A stretch of DNA of 64,000 nucleotides, taken from positions 162,170,047 through 162,234,046 of the forward strand of contig JALIGW010000001.1 in NCBI GenBank assembly GCA_023053685.1, given 5' to 3'. Numbering within the stretch: position 1 is the stretch's first letter; every line of letters starts with the position of its first letter. The DNA is from Diadophis punctatus similis. Its lineage: Eukaryota; Chordata; Lepidosauria; Squamata; Dipsadidae. The position numbers and the translations under genes were made by a program. The notes beneath the pieces were generated by a model. It did not search any database and was not told the DNA's origin. It saw only the letters and a list, made by a program, of their open reading frames with translations. Shown piece by piece: positions 48,209 through 61,229 of this stretch.

Positions 48209-48514
48209 TCACTCCTTGATTAGTTTCCACCCATTGCTTCTTGTCCTGCCCTCAGGAGCTTTGGAAAATAGCTTGACTCCCTCTTCTTTGTGGCAGCCCC
48301 TGAGATATTGGAACACTGCTATCATGTCTCCCCTAGTCCTTCTTTTCATTAAACTAGACATACCCAGTTCCTGCAACCGTTCTTCATATGTTTTAGCCTC
48401 CAGTCCCCTAATCATCTTTGTTGCTCTTCTCTGCACTCTTTCTAGAGTCACAACATCTTTTTTACATCGTGGCGACCAAAACTGAATGCAGAATTCCAAG
48501 TGTGGCCTTACCAA
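48209..48514 (-). pseudogene. CR1 ORF2 C-terminal fragment
   Basis: The 101-residue frame contains [34 protein letters not shown] and [13 protein letters not shown], typical of the CR1 ORF2 C-terminal region after the RT domain. It is separated from the RT part by the insertion at 48534-49050. Confidence 0.85.
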
Positions 48515-48533
48515 GCCATTATAAAGTGGTATT

Positions 48534-49050
<517 letters not shown>

Positions 49051-49663
49051 TGGTATTAACACTTCATGTGATCTTGATTCTATCCCTCTGTTTATGCAGC
49101 CTAGAACTGTGTTGGCTTTTTTGGCAGCTGCCCCACACGGCTGGCTCATATTTAAATGGTTGTCCACTAGGACTCCAAGATCCCTCTCGCAGTTACTACT
49201 ATTGAGAAGGGTACCACATATAATATACCTGTGCATTTTGTTTTTCTTGCCTAAATGTAGAACCTTACTTTTTTCACCATTGAATTTCATTTTGTTAGAT
49301 AGCACCCAATGTTCAAGTCTGTCAAGATCCTTCTGTATCTTGAGCCTATCTTCTGGAGTGTTGGCTATTCCTGCCAGCTTGGTGTCATCTGCAGATTTGA
49401 TGAGTTCCCCATCTATCCCCTCATCCAAGTCATTGATGAAGATCTTGAAGAGTACTGGGCCCAAAACAGAGCCTTGGTGTACTCCACTACATACTTCCCT
49501 CCATGTAGATGCAGTTCCATTGAGGACTACACATTGAGTGCAGTTGGTCAGCCAGTTACAAATCCATCTGGTGGTGATGCTGTCTAACCCACATTTTTCT
49601 ATTTTATCTAGTAGTAGGTTATGGTCTACTTTATCAAATGCCTTACTGAAGTCCAAGTAAATT

Positions 49664-49930
49664 ACCATATTTTTCGGAGTATAAGACGCACCTTTTTACC
49701 CGAAAAAAGAGGGTCAAAAACTGGGTATGTCTTATACTCCAAATGTTGCATCAGACATACCTGGGGGGAGGAGGAGGGAATTGGTGCAATGGTGGCAATG
49801 GCAGCAATGGCAGCAACAGCGGCAATGGCGGGCAACAGACAGCTGATTGGCGGTATTCCGTTGCTGGCTGCCACCGCCACCCGAAGTGAGCCGCCGCCGC
49901 CGCTACTGCCCAAAACACCCGCCGTGCCGC
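49664..49930. mobile_element. Mariner-type MITE, left part only
   Basis: TACCATATTTTTCGGAGTAT at 49664 is the family terminal repeat, followed by a subterminal inverted CTTATACTCC. The interior is GC-rich with GGCAATGGCAGCAATGGCAG-type triplets and GCCGCCGCCGCCGCT. No right terminal repeat is found before the next LINE piece, so the copy is truncated or rearranged. Confidence 0.65.
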
Positions 49931-50459
49931 CGTTAAAAAGTTAAAAAAGAAGAACATACAATACTATACATACATGGGGCAGACCTCAGATGTAAAATTG
50001 TCTCAGAACCCTACCTGCAGGAAGAGTCATGTCTTAATGGCTTTTCGGAAGGCCAGCAAGGTGGGGATGATTCGGATCTCTGGGGGAAGTTGGTTCCAGA
50101 GAGCAGAGGACCCTACAGAGAAGGCCCTCCCCCTAGGCCCCACCAGTCGGCATTGTTTGGCTGACAGGACCTGGAGGAGACTCATTCTGTGGGACCTGAC
50201 CGGTTGAAGGGAAGTATGAGGTAGAATGCGGTCCCGGAGGTAACCTGGTCCTAAGCCATGTAGGGCTTTAAAGATGATGATCAACACCTTGAATTGTACC
50301 CGGAGACCAATGGGCAACCAATGCAACTGGCGGAGTATAGGTGTTACATGGGTGTATCTTGAAACACCCACCACAGCACGTGCAGCCGCATTTTGCACCA
50401 GTTGAAGTCTCCGAATACTCTTCAAGGCTAGCCCCATGTAGAGCGCATTGCAGTAGTTC
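49931..50459 (-). mobile_element. L2-like LINE 3' fragment
   Basis: It matches the C-terminal coding end of the long copy at 59320 onward. The minus-strand frame 50027-50437 gives SIRRLQLVQNAAARAVVGV, LRQLHWLPIGLRVQFKVL and PRGRAFSVGSSALWNQLP. It breaks off abruptly at 50459, and its 3' tail is missing or fused to the MITE. Confidence 0.85.
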
Positions 50460-50887
50460 AGCTCTCTTGACTCCTCATCAAGTCCTTTATTTTTATCATC
50501 GATTTGAATTTTATAGTCAACTTGATATTGTGCATGTTTTTTGGGAATAGATCTGATTCAGTGCAATTGGATATTTTCACTGTTTGCAGAGGCTTGCAGT
50601 CATCATAATCTTCATCATCATCATTATATCCAATTTCAAGGACTCTTGGCTGCTTACAAATAAGAGAGAAACAATATACTTTAATATAAAAAGAGAACCC
50701 AGCCAACATATATGAGAAATTGTCAATTACTTGCACTCCAGCAGTGCAGCATAAATTGAACAAAATTTCAAAAGAATATAAGAGAAATCTGCAATTCTGT
50801 TTAGAGTGAAATTGAATAATCTCTCAATATAGAATCTATCACAGAAGATAACAGAAGTAATTCATGGAGTCCACCACGAAGTATTAG
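50460..50887. other. Unannotated DNA
   Basis: A 101-codon minus-strand frame (50458-50763) has an acidic stretch (YNDDDEDYDDC) but no known domain. I see no splice or promoter signal that would make it a gene. Confidence 0.35.
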
Positions 50888-51124
50888 GAGGAGCTGAAGT
50901 GGTGCAGTGGTTAAATGCTGCGACTGCAGGCTGACTGCTAGTTCAGCAGTTCAGCTGTTCAAATCTCACTAGGCTCAAGGTTGACTCAGCCTTCCATCCT
51001 TCCGAGGTCGGTAAAAATGAAAACCCAGATTTTTGGGGGCAATATGCTGAACTCTGTAAACCGCTTAGAGAGGGCTGTAAAGCACTATGAAGTGGTATAT
51101 AAGTCTAAGTGCTATTGCTATATA
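50888..51124 (+). mobile_element. tRNA-derived squamate SINE
   Basis: GTGGTGCAGTGGTTAAATGC (A box), CTGTTCAAATCTCACTAGG (B box), AGGTTGACTCAGCCTTCC, AATATGCTGAACTCTGTAAA, AAGTCTAAGTGCTATTGCTA. It is the most complete of the four copies in the window. Confidence 0.87.
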
Positions 51125-52558
51125 AGTAAAGTGCTATTATTGATCTAAAAGTTTTATACAAAGCAGCACATGATACATCTTGGGGAAAGTTGATATGGAA
51201 AAACACTAAGTTACTGGTGGTTGCATTAAAACAATGTTTATTAGGGAACATTGTGTGCAAGACTACAGAAAATTTCATAAAATAAATGGGTGTTTTTCTT
51301 ATAGTTTCCCTAAGAAAATAACTTGAGGAAATTTAACAAAATTGAATATTAAATAAATATTAGTGACATTGACCATATTTGACTGATCCACATATTAAAT
51401 GGGATAGACAAAATTGGAAACAAGATGGATTTGGATGTCACTTTCCCAAATGATCTATGAAATACCAAACCTCTTTGCTCTTCCCAGCCCTGCCAGTCAA
51501 TTGAAACTGAGATTTTGGAGACACACAAATAACTAACTATTGGCTAAGCTGCATAAGACAGCTTTGCTCTTTCTGGTATTGATTTTGCTTATTTTAAAGT
51601 TAAGCATATCCATAAAAGCACTCTATTTTGCCTTGAGGTAAATCTCATAAGGTATATTAAAAAAGAAGAGAAAAATTCTTTGGCAGCAATTACCATCTCA
51701 AATAACCTGTTCAGGGTTGAGAAAGCATGCCAAAGGCATCTGCAGAAATAGCTTTCATTTGGGCTGTTTATTTTCATATGCATTGTTCAACACTTTACTG
51801 CTGTGGCAGGGTATTTAGCTGTCAACTTCCATTAAATGCTGTGTCAGTTGCCCTGGCTTTAAGTAAAATACTCCAATAATTGTTCATATCTATATTTTAA
51901 TTTCAGTTATTCCTATTTTGGAGAAGTGAAATAACAAAGGAAAGAATCTATAGGTTATATAATGATCTTCAGTTAAGCTCCTTCCACGAACACTAATAAA
52001 ATCCATAAAAGAACAATATCTTCAAATTCCCATATTGGCTCACTTAAGGCAGTTTAGGAAGGTTGCTGGAAGTACATCTGTGGGATGAGAGGCCCACAAC
52101 GTCTGAACATACTAAAGCACACCCAGCTATCAACAGTGTTAAAAACAAATAAGGAAGATAGGTATCAGCAATTTGAGCAAGTACGTTCTACAGATAGTCC
52201 TGTACAATTCACTGCAGGGATGATAAGCTTTTGTAGGACATTAATGAATACAGGCAGTTATATTCCTGAAGCAGTATCAGTACAGGTTTGCTATGGGGCA
52301 CTATGAATGGGAATGCCTTTGGTGTGATCTTGGTGTGGAAGATCAAGTGCAGTAAAAAGACAACTTGCTTGAGAGGCCTTCCCATACACCTATTACAACA
52401 TGGTAAGAGATTTAAATCAACTGCTGGTGGCTTACTAACAAGGTGTAAGTTGTCTGGAACATAAAACCTTCAGCCTTACACAAATAATATTCAGCAGCAT
52501 CTATGAACTTCAGGAGAGGTCCAGTTCTTGGCAGAGCTGGTTGCCATCAATCCATAAG
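51125..52558. other. Unannotated non-coding DNA
   Basis: No gene or recognised repeat in about 1.4 kb. Confidence 0.4.
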
Positions 52559-53000
52559 TGTTGGAAGAAAAATCCAGTCTGGTTCTGAACCAGGAGAAAC
52601 ATGCTGGAAATAAAATGGAGTCAAGCTGCAGGAAAGGAGGTCTCTGTTTATTTGGTAGCCAGAAACTAGTGACAGCAGCATGTTTCTGGGGTTGCTGACA
52701 AAATGGAGTTGAGAGTAGGTGAGCTTTTATACATTCTTTGGGGCTTTGTGATTGAGATGCCTGTTCTTGTGCAAGAATATGTCCTTTAATATTTTAATAG
52801 CTGTTGCCAGATTCCTATGGGGTCATGTAGGGGTCATGGCTAGCTCTAAAGGCAAAGGGGGAAATGCAAATCATAGATGTTTTGTTTGTCTGAGCTAATC
52901 TTGTCAGCTTCGGCTCCTTGCCTATTGTGTTGCTTATTTGGAGTTTCTGACTGCTCTTTGCTTATGAATAGAGTAGCCCAGCTTTCTGAATGGACACAAA
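52559..53000 (-). mobile_element. Possible retroviral-type LTR, minus strand
   Basis: On the minus strand the order is: an octamer-like ATTTGCAT (about 52865), TATA-like TGTATAAAAGCTCACC (about 52720), and CCAAATAAACAGAGACC with AATAAA (about 52655), ending near TGTTGGAAG. This is the U3-TATA-R-poly(A) order of an endogenous retrovirus LTR. I could not place the other border or a target duplication, and no viral coding sequence is adjacent. Confidence 0.4.
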
Positions 53001-53189
53001 ATATCCATTCCTAAAGATTAGCCTCTTCAGGTTTCTGCTTAAGGGTGTTTTCCTATAGCAGGAAGACTGGGGCTGCTTTCTGCCTTTAGAATGTCTCTCC
53101 TTTTCTCCTTCAGGAGAAATATTCTATTCTGCCTATTTTTATATTAAGAATAAAGAATATTTTATTCTGGGGAGGGGGGCTTTCCACAT

Positions 53190-53350
53190 AAAGAACCCAG
53201 AGGGTTTCTCTAAAGTGGCACCAGCCCTTTGGAATGATCTCCCCTCAATGTTGTTCCACTAGGTTCTTATGCTGCCATTCATTTTTTTGCTAGATTATAA
53301 GGCGATCTGAGTCATATTGTTTGAGCAGCCTTATAAATCTAATAAATAGA
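53190..53350 (+). mobile_element. Possible LINE 3' terminal fragment
   Basis: CACCAGCCCTTTGGAATGAT resembles the (A)PALWN(D/N)LP coding words at the end of several LINE ORF2s, followed by a TAATAAATAGA-like tail. Short and uncertain. Confidence 0.35.
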
Positions 53351-53594
53351 TATATGTATATACATTTTCTAAAAAACACATGTTTTTCTGATGACTCTAA
53401 CACCAGTTATTTTTAGCATATTGCTTTTATCTTTTATTATCATTTATGCTTTTTATCTCTTATTTTTATTCTTCTTCTTATACTGTATATTGTGTTTGGG
53501 ATTTTTATAATGATCTATGAATATTTAAAATTAAAATCAGAGTAATGTTATATTCTCATTACTTAGATTTTAAGCACACTGGAGGAAATATATA

Positions 53595-54213
53595 CCGTAT
53601 TTTTCGGAGTATAAGGCGCACCTTTTTCCTCCCTAAAAGTGGCTGAAAATTTGGGTGCGTTTTATACTTCGAATGTAGCTTTTTTTCCCAGCCCTAACTA
53701 GGTGCTAACAGATCTTCCCAGCTCTTACCTTGCAGGCTTTTTCATTGTTACTCTCTCCAAAGAATGTTTTTCCAGCCCTAAGTCTTTGCAGAATTTTTTT
53801 TCATTGCTCTACCTGCTCCGAATAAGTTTTTTTCTAGCCCTAACCAGGTGTTAACTATCTTCCCAGCTCTTACCAGCTTGCAGGCTCTTTCATTGTTACT
53901 CTCTCAGAAGAATGTTTTTCCAGCCCTAAGTCTTTGCAGGGTTTTTTTTTTCATTGCTCTATTTGCTCTGAATAAGTTTTTTTCTAGCCCTAACCAGGTG
54001 CTAACGATCTTCCCAGCTCTTACTGGCTTGCATGCTCTTTCATTGTTACTCTCTCAGAAGAAGGTTTTTTTAAGTCCTAACCAGGGGATAAAATAATGTG
54101 CTGAAGCTGACCAGACTAAGGATGCTAGCCAGATGAATACCTGGTAGGCAGATTGTTTTCCCCTATTTTCCTCCCCCAAAACTAAGGTCCGTCTTATACT
54201 CAAAAAAATACGG
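53595..54213. mobile_element. Mariner-type MITE with internal minisatellite
   Basis: The left end is CCGTATTTTTCGGAGTATAA after TA, and the right end is the inverted TTATACTCAAAAAAATACGG. It belongs to the family at 16714 and 28993. The right flank reads ATATATA, so the exact TA duplication is blurred by the TA-rich site. The interior is three tandem units. Confidence 0.82.
53690..54090. repeat. Minisatellite, period about 146-150 bp, nearly three copies
   Basis: AGCCCTAACCAGGTGCTAAC-like words start at 53690, 53836 and 53986. Each is followed by TCTTCCCAGCTCTTAC, TTTCATTGTTACTCTCTC and (except in the last unit) CCAGCCCTAAGTCTTTGCAG. Confidence 0.87.
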
Positions 54214-55721
54214 ATATATATCAAGCTGGGTGTGTGCATAGTTTAGAATACAAATAATGGATTTAGCTTCCAAATACCCATTAAAGAAAGGATTAGAGCT
54301 GCTTGCTTGTACTCCTTATTCACCTCCATAACGTTTTAGATGTTAAGTTAGGTTTCTTATGAGGTGAACCATAAATGAGTTTGGTTAATTCAACAATGTC
54401 ACCAGTTCAAGCATCACATTTTATAAATAGTCAACACCTTGTTCTCTCTCCTATGATGGAGCTGTTTTCAACTGAACACATTTAGTGATTTTTATCTCAG
54501 TTAGGATATCTTGTTACTTACCTACAGTTTATCCAAGCAAGCCAAGGAACAAACCAATATTACTTGATAATGGAAGGAGAGCTTCCAGCCTCAAAGGAGC
54601 AATGCCCCAAGAAGAATAGAAGGGCATGAGGCTTAATATTATATCCAAACCTGGCCACTCAATAAAATTCAACAAAATACGGCAATATCTGACAACTGTT
54701 GGGTCTCCCAATTCCAAATTTTCCTACAAACAAACAAAATGTTACCAATGGTTGGTCTATTTTCTTTAAAAAGTGGAAGAGTGTGAGAGAGAGTTTGGAC
54801 TTTCTAAAATAATAATAATTTGCTGCCACTGCAGTGAAAATCTTTGTGGAGAAAGTAAATAGGCAATCCACTGTACAACAAACACATCAATTTATCTTTT
54901 AGTTGCTTGCTTGCTTTTTAATGCACAATGTCGTTCATTTGCTAAATGTCGTAACTTATTTGCTGAATAGGTATTTTTTGTTGGATTCAAGTTTGTTCTC
55001 TTTCGCTCAGATTTTGGGAAGTGGAATGATTAACTGGTTTCCATCATCATTCTTCCTATAAGTCGCAGCTTGCAATGCTATTTCAAATTCTCATTGACAA
55101 AGATTTCATTATGCAAAGCCATAATTTTGAACCAGAAATTTAGCAAAAGGTTTTAGTCTCCACCATGAATGAGGCCCATATGTTTTAGTAGCATGCAGAA
55201 AACACACACTGGGGAAGGGAATAGGGGAGAGGAACAGGTCTGTTTAAACGTCCACCCACATCAGAGCACAAAGACATTCTGAATCAGTCTCTCTAACCCC
55301 TTCATTAAATAGAATAAATCAAAAATACATTTTTCGATGGATGCTGAAGGATTTGCTTTTATAGTCCAAAAGGAGTTTTGAGCACTCACCAGGTGAGAGT
55401 TATCCTAAGAGTAGAACAATTTTTATTGACCTTGACAGGTGAGGTAGCTCACTTTACCATCATTACAAAATTCTTTACAGACTCGAAATCAGTGTATTAT
55501 TGAAGTGATTAACTATTCAAAGCAGATACCAGTTTTGTGTTATTTATTACATGTATAACTCATCCTTTTCTCCAAGGAGCTCAAATGTCTGGCAATATTT
55601 ATACAGCAAACAACATGTCTGAGTGGACATTGGAACCTACTGATTTGGGGAGATGTGGGAAAGTGAGGTGAGGTGGACCATTGATGATATTCCAATTTTA
55701 CAAATAACAGCCTGAGACTGC
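54214..55721. other. Unannotated non-coding DNA
   Basis: No gene. The block 55010-55150 has TTGACAAAGATTTCATTATGC and other non-repetitive, motif-rich text that could be conserved, but this is a guess. Confidence 0.35.
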
Positions 55722-55860
55722 TATTACATGATGCTCCAGGTCCCTTCAATTAAACACTGTCACCTTCTGGGACCAAGGAAGCATGCCTTCTCTGTCACAG
55801 CCTCTGGTCTCCACATTCTGGATAGTGTCCATTCTCCATGGGTTCCAGAAGGTCCTTTAA
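55722..55860 (+). mobile_element. L2-like LINE ORF2 C-terminal scrap
   Basis: The frame reads LQVPSIKHCHLLGPRKHAFS, matching LQLPSAKQCRLAGPRGRAFS of the long L2-like copy at 59320. The scrap is about 140 bp and diverged. Confidence 0.65.
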
Positions 55861-58429
55861 GACTTGGCTCTGTTCCCAGACATGAAGATAATGTGCAATT
55901 AGAACCCCACTGGTGTATGTGTGTTTGTATGTGCATGTGTGTAGAGGGCATAGGGAACAGCTTTGAAGAACAAGAAGAAGGGCATCTACCAAGGCCATGG
56001 TCAGATAACAGTGGCTTGAGTCCAGGCCAAGAAAATAACTTGAAAAAATGTCTTATACAGACTCCTGTCTATTTCATATGAAGTTAAAGTGAGGAAGGGG
56101 AAAGCACATTCAGACTTGCAAGATTTTGTTATGATAGCTGTTACAATAAAGGTAGTTCTGACATAAATGATATTAGTTTCTTAGTTTGACCTATCTTGTT
56201 TGGCTAGCAATGTGTGTTATTGATAATTTTGTGTGTGTTATTGATAATTCTATATTATGTCTAACAGTGAGTTCCAGTTTCATCTTAGACACAAAGCTGC
56301 TAGGTGACCTTGAGCAGGTCACTTTCAGCCCTAGGAATGAGGCAATTGGATATGACTGAACCAAAGAAAAACATGGGGTTCCTATACAAGTATAAGGAGA
56401 AAAGAGAAGAGAAGAGAGATCATTTTAATTGCATGTGTAAATTTTTTAAAAAAATATAAGACAAAAAATTCCCACTTGTCTGTATGATAAAATAACTTAG
56501 TTTTTATGACATCAGATGCTATGCTTTTTCAACTTGTCTGAGCTATATATAAAAGTCTTGTGTTCACCATCTTTATTTATTTGCTTATTCAAACTTGTTA
56601 TAGGTACCCACTCCAATGAACTATGGCAGCATAGCACATTGAGCATCTTGTTTTATACCATTCTTAAAAATTGTATTCTTGAGAGGGTTCCCCCCCTGTG
56701 CCTACTTGTCACATTGGAGGAGGTATCCTCAATGACTGAATCAATTCTCCCTAGGAGTGAGCATCTCCAATGTTACTGTGTTTGAATCACAATTTCCATG
56801 CAAGACTATCTTCACTTAAAATAATGTCTTGCATAATAATCTCAATTATTCTATTGTATGCAGCCCAAAGCCCTGCCTTGTAAGATGGTGGCGGGGGCAC
56901 TATATAAACATGATAAATAAATAAAGAAGACTAAATACATATGCGCTGAACTGGTCAATACCAATTAATGAACAATACCAGTTAAGATCATGCAAAATTA
57001 AATAGAAGTGACATTCACCTCAAACTTATCAAATTGTTAATGATTTGTTATACAAGTAATTGCTTGCTCCTTCAAATTTTATATGTTATGAATCCTTTGA
57101 CAGCATGGTATATCTTCATTGTGTAAGTCCCAACAGTAGAAGTAAAGAACCTATGCAATAATTACAAAAAACTACAACTCCCAATATCCTTCATCTTTGA
57201 CTATGCTTCCACAGGTCAAAGGACCACAGGTCCTACAGCATAAGTAGTGGTAAATAAATATTCCATAAGAGATGGAACAGTAGGGTAAACCAGGGGATAG
57301 AAACAAAGGAGGAAAACAATAACATTTTAATAAGATCTCTCCCTTCTGCACTGAGCTCTAAAGCTTTAATACTAAACACCCCACCCTCTCCCTCAGCTTT
57401 AGACTGAACATATTAACATTCAGAGCTAATATCTAAATTCTCAGGTGCCTTCAGATGTAGAACACGTGGATATTACATAGAATTGCAACCTTCATATTAA
57501 GAAAAGATCTCAAGGAAATTAGACTTCTGGCATCTCAAAGGTTTTCTCCCCCCCTTCTGCCCCCCTCTCTCTCACACACACACACAAACAAACAAACAAA
57601 TTCTGGCCTGAGGTACTGCCTTCCAGGCCTTCATTCCCAATTTAGCCACTGAACTTGTATTTTAAATTATCATAAGTGGATGGCCGCATAAAATAATGAA
57701 AATGTAAAACATTTAAAACATACTGTAAATCATTTATTGGCAGGTTTAATTCTAAAGTATGATGTCTACATTCATCCCTTTTTGACTTCTCAAATTAAAA
57801 CCCAGAAGACCTCATGCTGGCACAGAAAAATGTAAGTTAAACATGTAATGTTTCTGCAGATAAGTTGCAGGTTCTAAGTCCAAAAAACAATTTGGCTCAC
57901 TACTCAATCATTTTTAAATGCCTGCTTTTTTCTTCCTTTTTCGTTTGTAAAAAGCAATATATTGAAGCAGCTGATCCTTTTGAATGTTTATTTAATGGTT
58001 ATAGATTTTCATGAACCTAAAAAAGGAACTACAGTCTGCTTTGTGAATCAACATTCTCTTATAAGTGTTTGATACTCACATAATCTTTATTATAAATAAT
58101 GACTGTTTGACTGTTACAAGTGTACAAAAGCCTGGGAATGCATCCACGTTTTAAAGAAATATCCAGCAGACAGTTTTTTTTTAAATTTCTCCTGTCATAA
58201 TGTTATTGAGATCTTACGCTATTCACTGACTATCCTAGTCCCAGCAGATATTCAGGTTTATATGTGTTTAATTCCACCAAAGGCAACATATATAATTTTA
58301 AATTGAGTTATTGGTGCCCTATATGGATGGATGCAAAATCAAGATTTCAGAAGTAGGTTCAGTTCTCTGGGAATACTGAAGGCAGTAGGTTTTACTTCAC
58401 AATTTTAATGAGTTGAGATAAGGCTAGAT
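55861..58429. other. Unannotated DNA with possible SINE scraps
   Basis: GCTAGGTGACCTTGAGCAGGT (56300-56320) resembles the core of tRNA-derived SINEs. Near 56868-56935 a TATATAAACATGATAAATAAA word resembles a LINE tail. CA/CAAA runs lie at 57573-57600. No gene. Confidence 0.4.
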
Positions 58430-58678
58430 TGCTTTCCTCTGAGCCTGACAGGAGAGTGAGTATAACAGTGGCACTTCCTAACAGTGAGGACAATTAACCA
58501 GTGGAAAAGCTTGCTGTCAGAAGTTGTGGGTGCTTCATCACTGGAGGTTTTTAAGAAGAGGCTGGACACTTGTCTGAAATGATATAGGGTCTCCTGCTTG
58601 AGCAGGGGGTTGGACCTGAAGATCTCCAAGGTCCTTTGCAGCCCTATTCTGATTGATTGATTGATTGATTGATTGATT
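58430..58678 (+). mobile_element. CR1 LINE 3' end with (GATT)n tail
   Basis: TTTTTAAGAAGAGGCTGGAC, GGTTGGACCTGAAGATCTCC and AAGGTCCTTTGCAGCCCTAT are the CR1 3' untranslated end. The usual octamer tail ((ATTCTRTG)n) is replaced by GATT repeats (58651-58678). Confidence 0.82.
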
Positions 58679-59065
58679 ATGGTGGCAAAACCATACAATC
58701 ACTGCAAAAGGCACCAAAGCCCCAAGTCTAGTTTTCCACTCTTCTAACGTCTTCTCTTTTGCCAAGATGTAAAGTTTCCTGTGAAAAGCACCGCAAATAT
58801 TTAGCATTTATGATTTGTTTAATTGATTATAGCTACTTGTTTCAGTTTTAAAAATACAACACCATGGGCACCCCGGAGTGAAACAATCATAACAATATCA
58901 AACCAGACCAAGGTCACACAAACCCATTAACCTTAGGCCTCAGGCCAAATCCAGGTCTAAACAGCTTTTTGGAACCCTTGTATGTATCTCTGAGGGGATG
59001 CTACTCCAGAGGGCAGGAGCCTTAACAGAAAAGGCACATTTCCACGGCCATATAAGATGACATAG
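58679..59065. other. Unannotated non-coding DNA
   Basis: No gene. The segment 58965-59060 (GGGATGCTACTCCAGAGGGC, GAAAAGGCACATTTCC) resembles a diverged LINE end in inverted orientation. Confidence 0.35.
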
Positions 59066-59066
59066 T

Positions 59067-59137
<71 letters not shown>

Positions 59138-59139
59138 TT
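59066..59139. repeat. (TTTA)n microsatellite, LINE tail
   Basis: About 74 bases of TTTA. Its position directly beside the L2-like 3' end shows that it is the expanded tail of that LINE. Confidence 0.95.
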
Positions 59140-59319
59140 ATTTGGTTTTCTTATATGCCGCCCAACTCCCGAGGAACTCAGGGCGGCGTACAGCAAAAAA
59201 AAAAATACAAGAACAACCAATAAACAATTGGATTAAAATCAGAATATAAAAATTAAAAATTGCAATATTAAAAAAACCATCCAACAGCCAGACATACCCG
59301 GGGGAGAGTTCAGATGGAA

Positions 59320-60846
59320 TTAGACTCTACCCCCAGCCTGCAGGAAAAGCCATGTCTTAACGGCTTTTCGGAAGGCCAGCAGGGTGGGGATGGTTCGGGT
59401 CTCTGGAGGAAGTTGGTTCCAGAGCGCGGGGCCTGCCACAGAGAAGGCCCTCCCCCTAGGGCCCGCCAGCCGGCATTGCTTGGCTGACGGGAGCTGGAGG
59501 AGGCCAACTCTGTGGGCCCTAACCGGTCGGAGGGAAGTATGAGGCAGAATGTGGTCCGGGAGATAGCCTGGTCCTAAGCCATGAAGGGCTTTAAAGATGA
59601 TGATCAACACCTTGAATTGGACCCGGAGACTGATGGGCAACCAATGCAGCTGGCGGAGTATAGGTGTCACGTGGGTGTACCTTGGCACACCCACCACAGC
59701 ACGCGCAGCCGCATTTTGCACCAACTGGAGTCTCCGGATACTCTTCAAGGGTAGCCCCATGTAGAGCGCGTTGCAGTAGTCCAAGCGGGAGGTGACAAGG
59801 GCATGAGTGACCGTGAGTAGAGCCTCCTTCTCCAAGTATGGCCGCAACTGGTACACCAGGCGAACCTGTGCAAAGGCCCCCTTAGCCACAGCAGTAAGAT
59901 GATGGTCCAATTTTAGCTGTGGATCTAGGAGGACCCCCAAGTTGCGGACCTGATCTGAGGGAGTCAGTTTTGCTCCCTCGAGAACCAAGGAGAGACAGTT
60001 GTCATAGTCCTTAGGAGGCAATATCCAAAGCCACTCAGTCTTGTCGGGGTTGAGTCTGAGTCTGTTCCTCCCCATCCAGATCCTAACATCGTCCAGGCAC
60101 CGGCACATTACATCAACTGCCACACTGAAAGCAGACGGGGTGGTGATGTACAGCTGGGTGTCATCAGCGTACTGGTGAAAACGCACCCCATGTCTGCGGA
60201 TGATCTCCCCCAGCGGTTTCATGTAAATGTTGAACAGGATGGGCGAGAGAACCGACCCCTGAGGCACCCCGCATAACAGGGGCCTAGGGGACGATCTCTG
60301 CCCTCCTGTTAACACCGACTGGATCCTATCGGCGAGATAAGAGGAGAACCACCGCAAAACGGTGCCTCCCACTCCCAACTCGCCGAAACGATGCAGAAGG
60401 ATACCATGGTCGATGGTATCGAAAGCCGCTGAGAGGTCAAGTAGCACCAGGATGGAGGAATTTCCCCCATCCCGGGCCCGCCAGAGATCATCTATCAGAG
60501 CGACCAAGGCAGTTTCTGTACTGTAGCCGTGCCTGAAACCCGACTGATAGGCATCTAGATGATCTGTTTCATCCAAAAGTCGCAGAAGCTGAGTAGCCAC
60601 CACCTTCTCCACAACTTTCCCTAAAAAAGCTAAGTTGGAGACCGGACGATAGTTCTTCAAGTCAGCTGGATCCAGGGAAGGCTTCTTCAGGAGGGGTCTC
60701 ACCACCGCAGCTTTTAACGACTGTGGTACGGATCCCTCCTCCAAAGAAGCGATGACCACCACCCGGATCCAGCCACGTGTCACCTCCCTGCTGGCCGAAA
60801 CCAACCAGGAGGGGCACGGGTCCAATAAACAGGTGGAAGCACCCAT
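59320..60846 (-). pseudogene. L2-like LINE ORF2: reverse transcriptase and C-terminus
   Basis: A 508-residue frame open through the whole RT: LKAAVVRPLLKK (45-55), NYRPVSNLAFLGKVVEK (65-81), QSGFRHGYSTETAL (101-114), LLDLSAAFDTIDH (motif A, Asp137), GVPQGSVLSPILFNIYM (193-209), YADDTQLY (226-233) and LNPDKTEWLWI. The C-terminus includes RRLQLVQNAAARAVVGV and [10 protein letters not shown]. The catalytic residues are intact, but the N-terminal part is in other frames, so no full protein can be made. Confidence 0.88.
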
Positions 60847-61229
60847 CGCCCCACGGCTCTGTCCACATCTTCGGGAGAAACAGGCTCAAACTCCTCCCAC
60901 AATGGTGGACTAAGACTTGCCCCTGTCAACTCAATGGACTCTGCCCAGCCAGAGTCCAGGTTCGACCGGATCTGAGCGACTTTATCCGACAGAAACTCTG
61001 CGAATTCCTCAGCTCTACCTTGCAAGTGTTCCTCGCTCCCCCCTTTAGCAAGGAGGGAGCGAGTCACCCTAAACAAGGCGGCTGGGCGAGAATCTGCGGA
61101 TGCAATAAGAGCGGAAAAATAGGATCGTTTTGCCGCCCTTATCGCCACTAAATAAGATCTGATGTAAATTCTTAATAGTGTTCGGTCAGATTTGGTTTTG
61201 CTGAACCTCCAGCGGCTCTCCAGCGGCAC
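60780..61229 (-). pseudogene. L2-like LINE ORF2: linker between endonuclease and RT
   Basis: The 149-residue frame has YIRSYLVAIRAAKRSYFSAL, RPAALFRVTRSLLAK and FAEFLSDKVAQIRSNLDS, the typical linker of this LINE clade. It overlaps the RT frame at its 3' side and the endonuclease frame at its 5' side, which marks the two frameshift zones (about 60780-60850 and 61170-61230). Confidence 0.82.

Noticed and set aside
50458..50763. 101-codon minus-strand frame with acidic stretch
   Set aside because: No domain, it starts inside a LINE/unique junction, and no promoter or splice support is visible.
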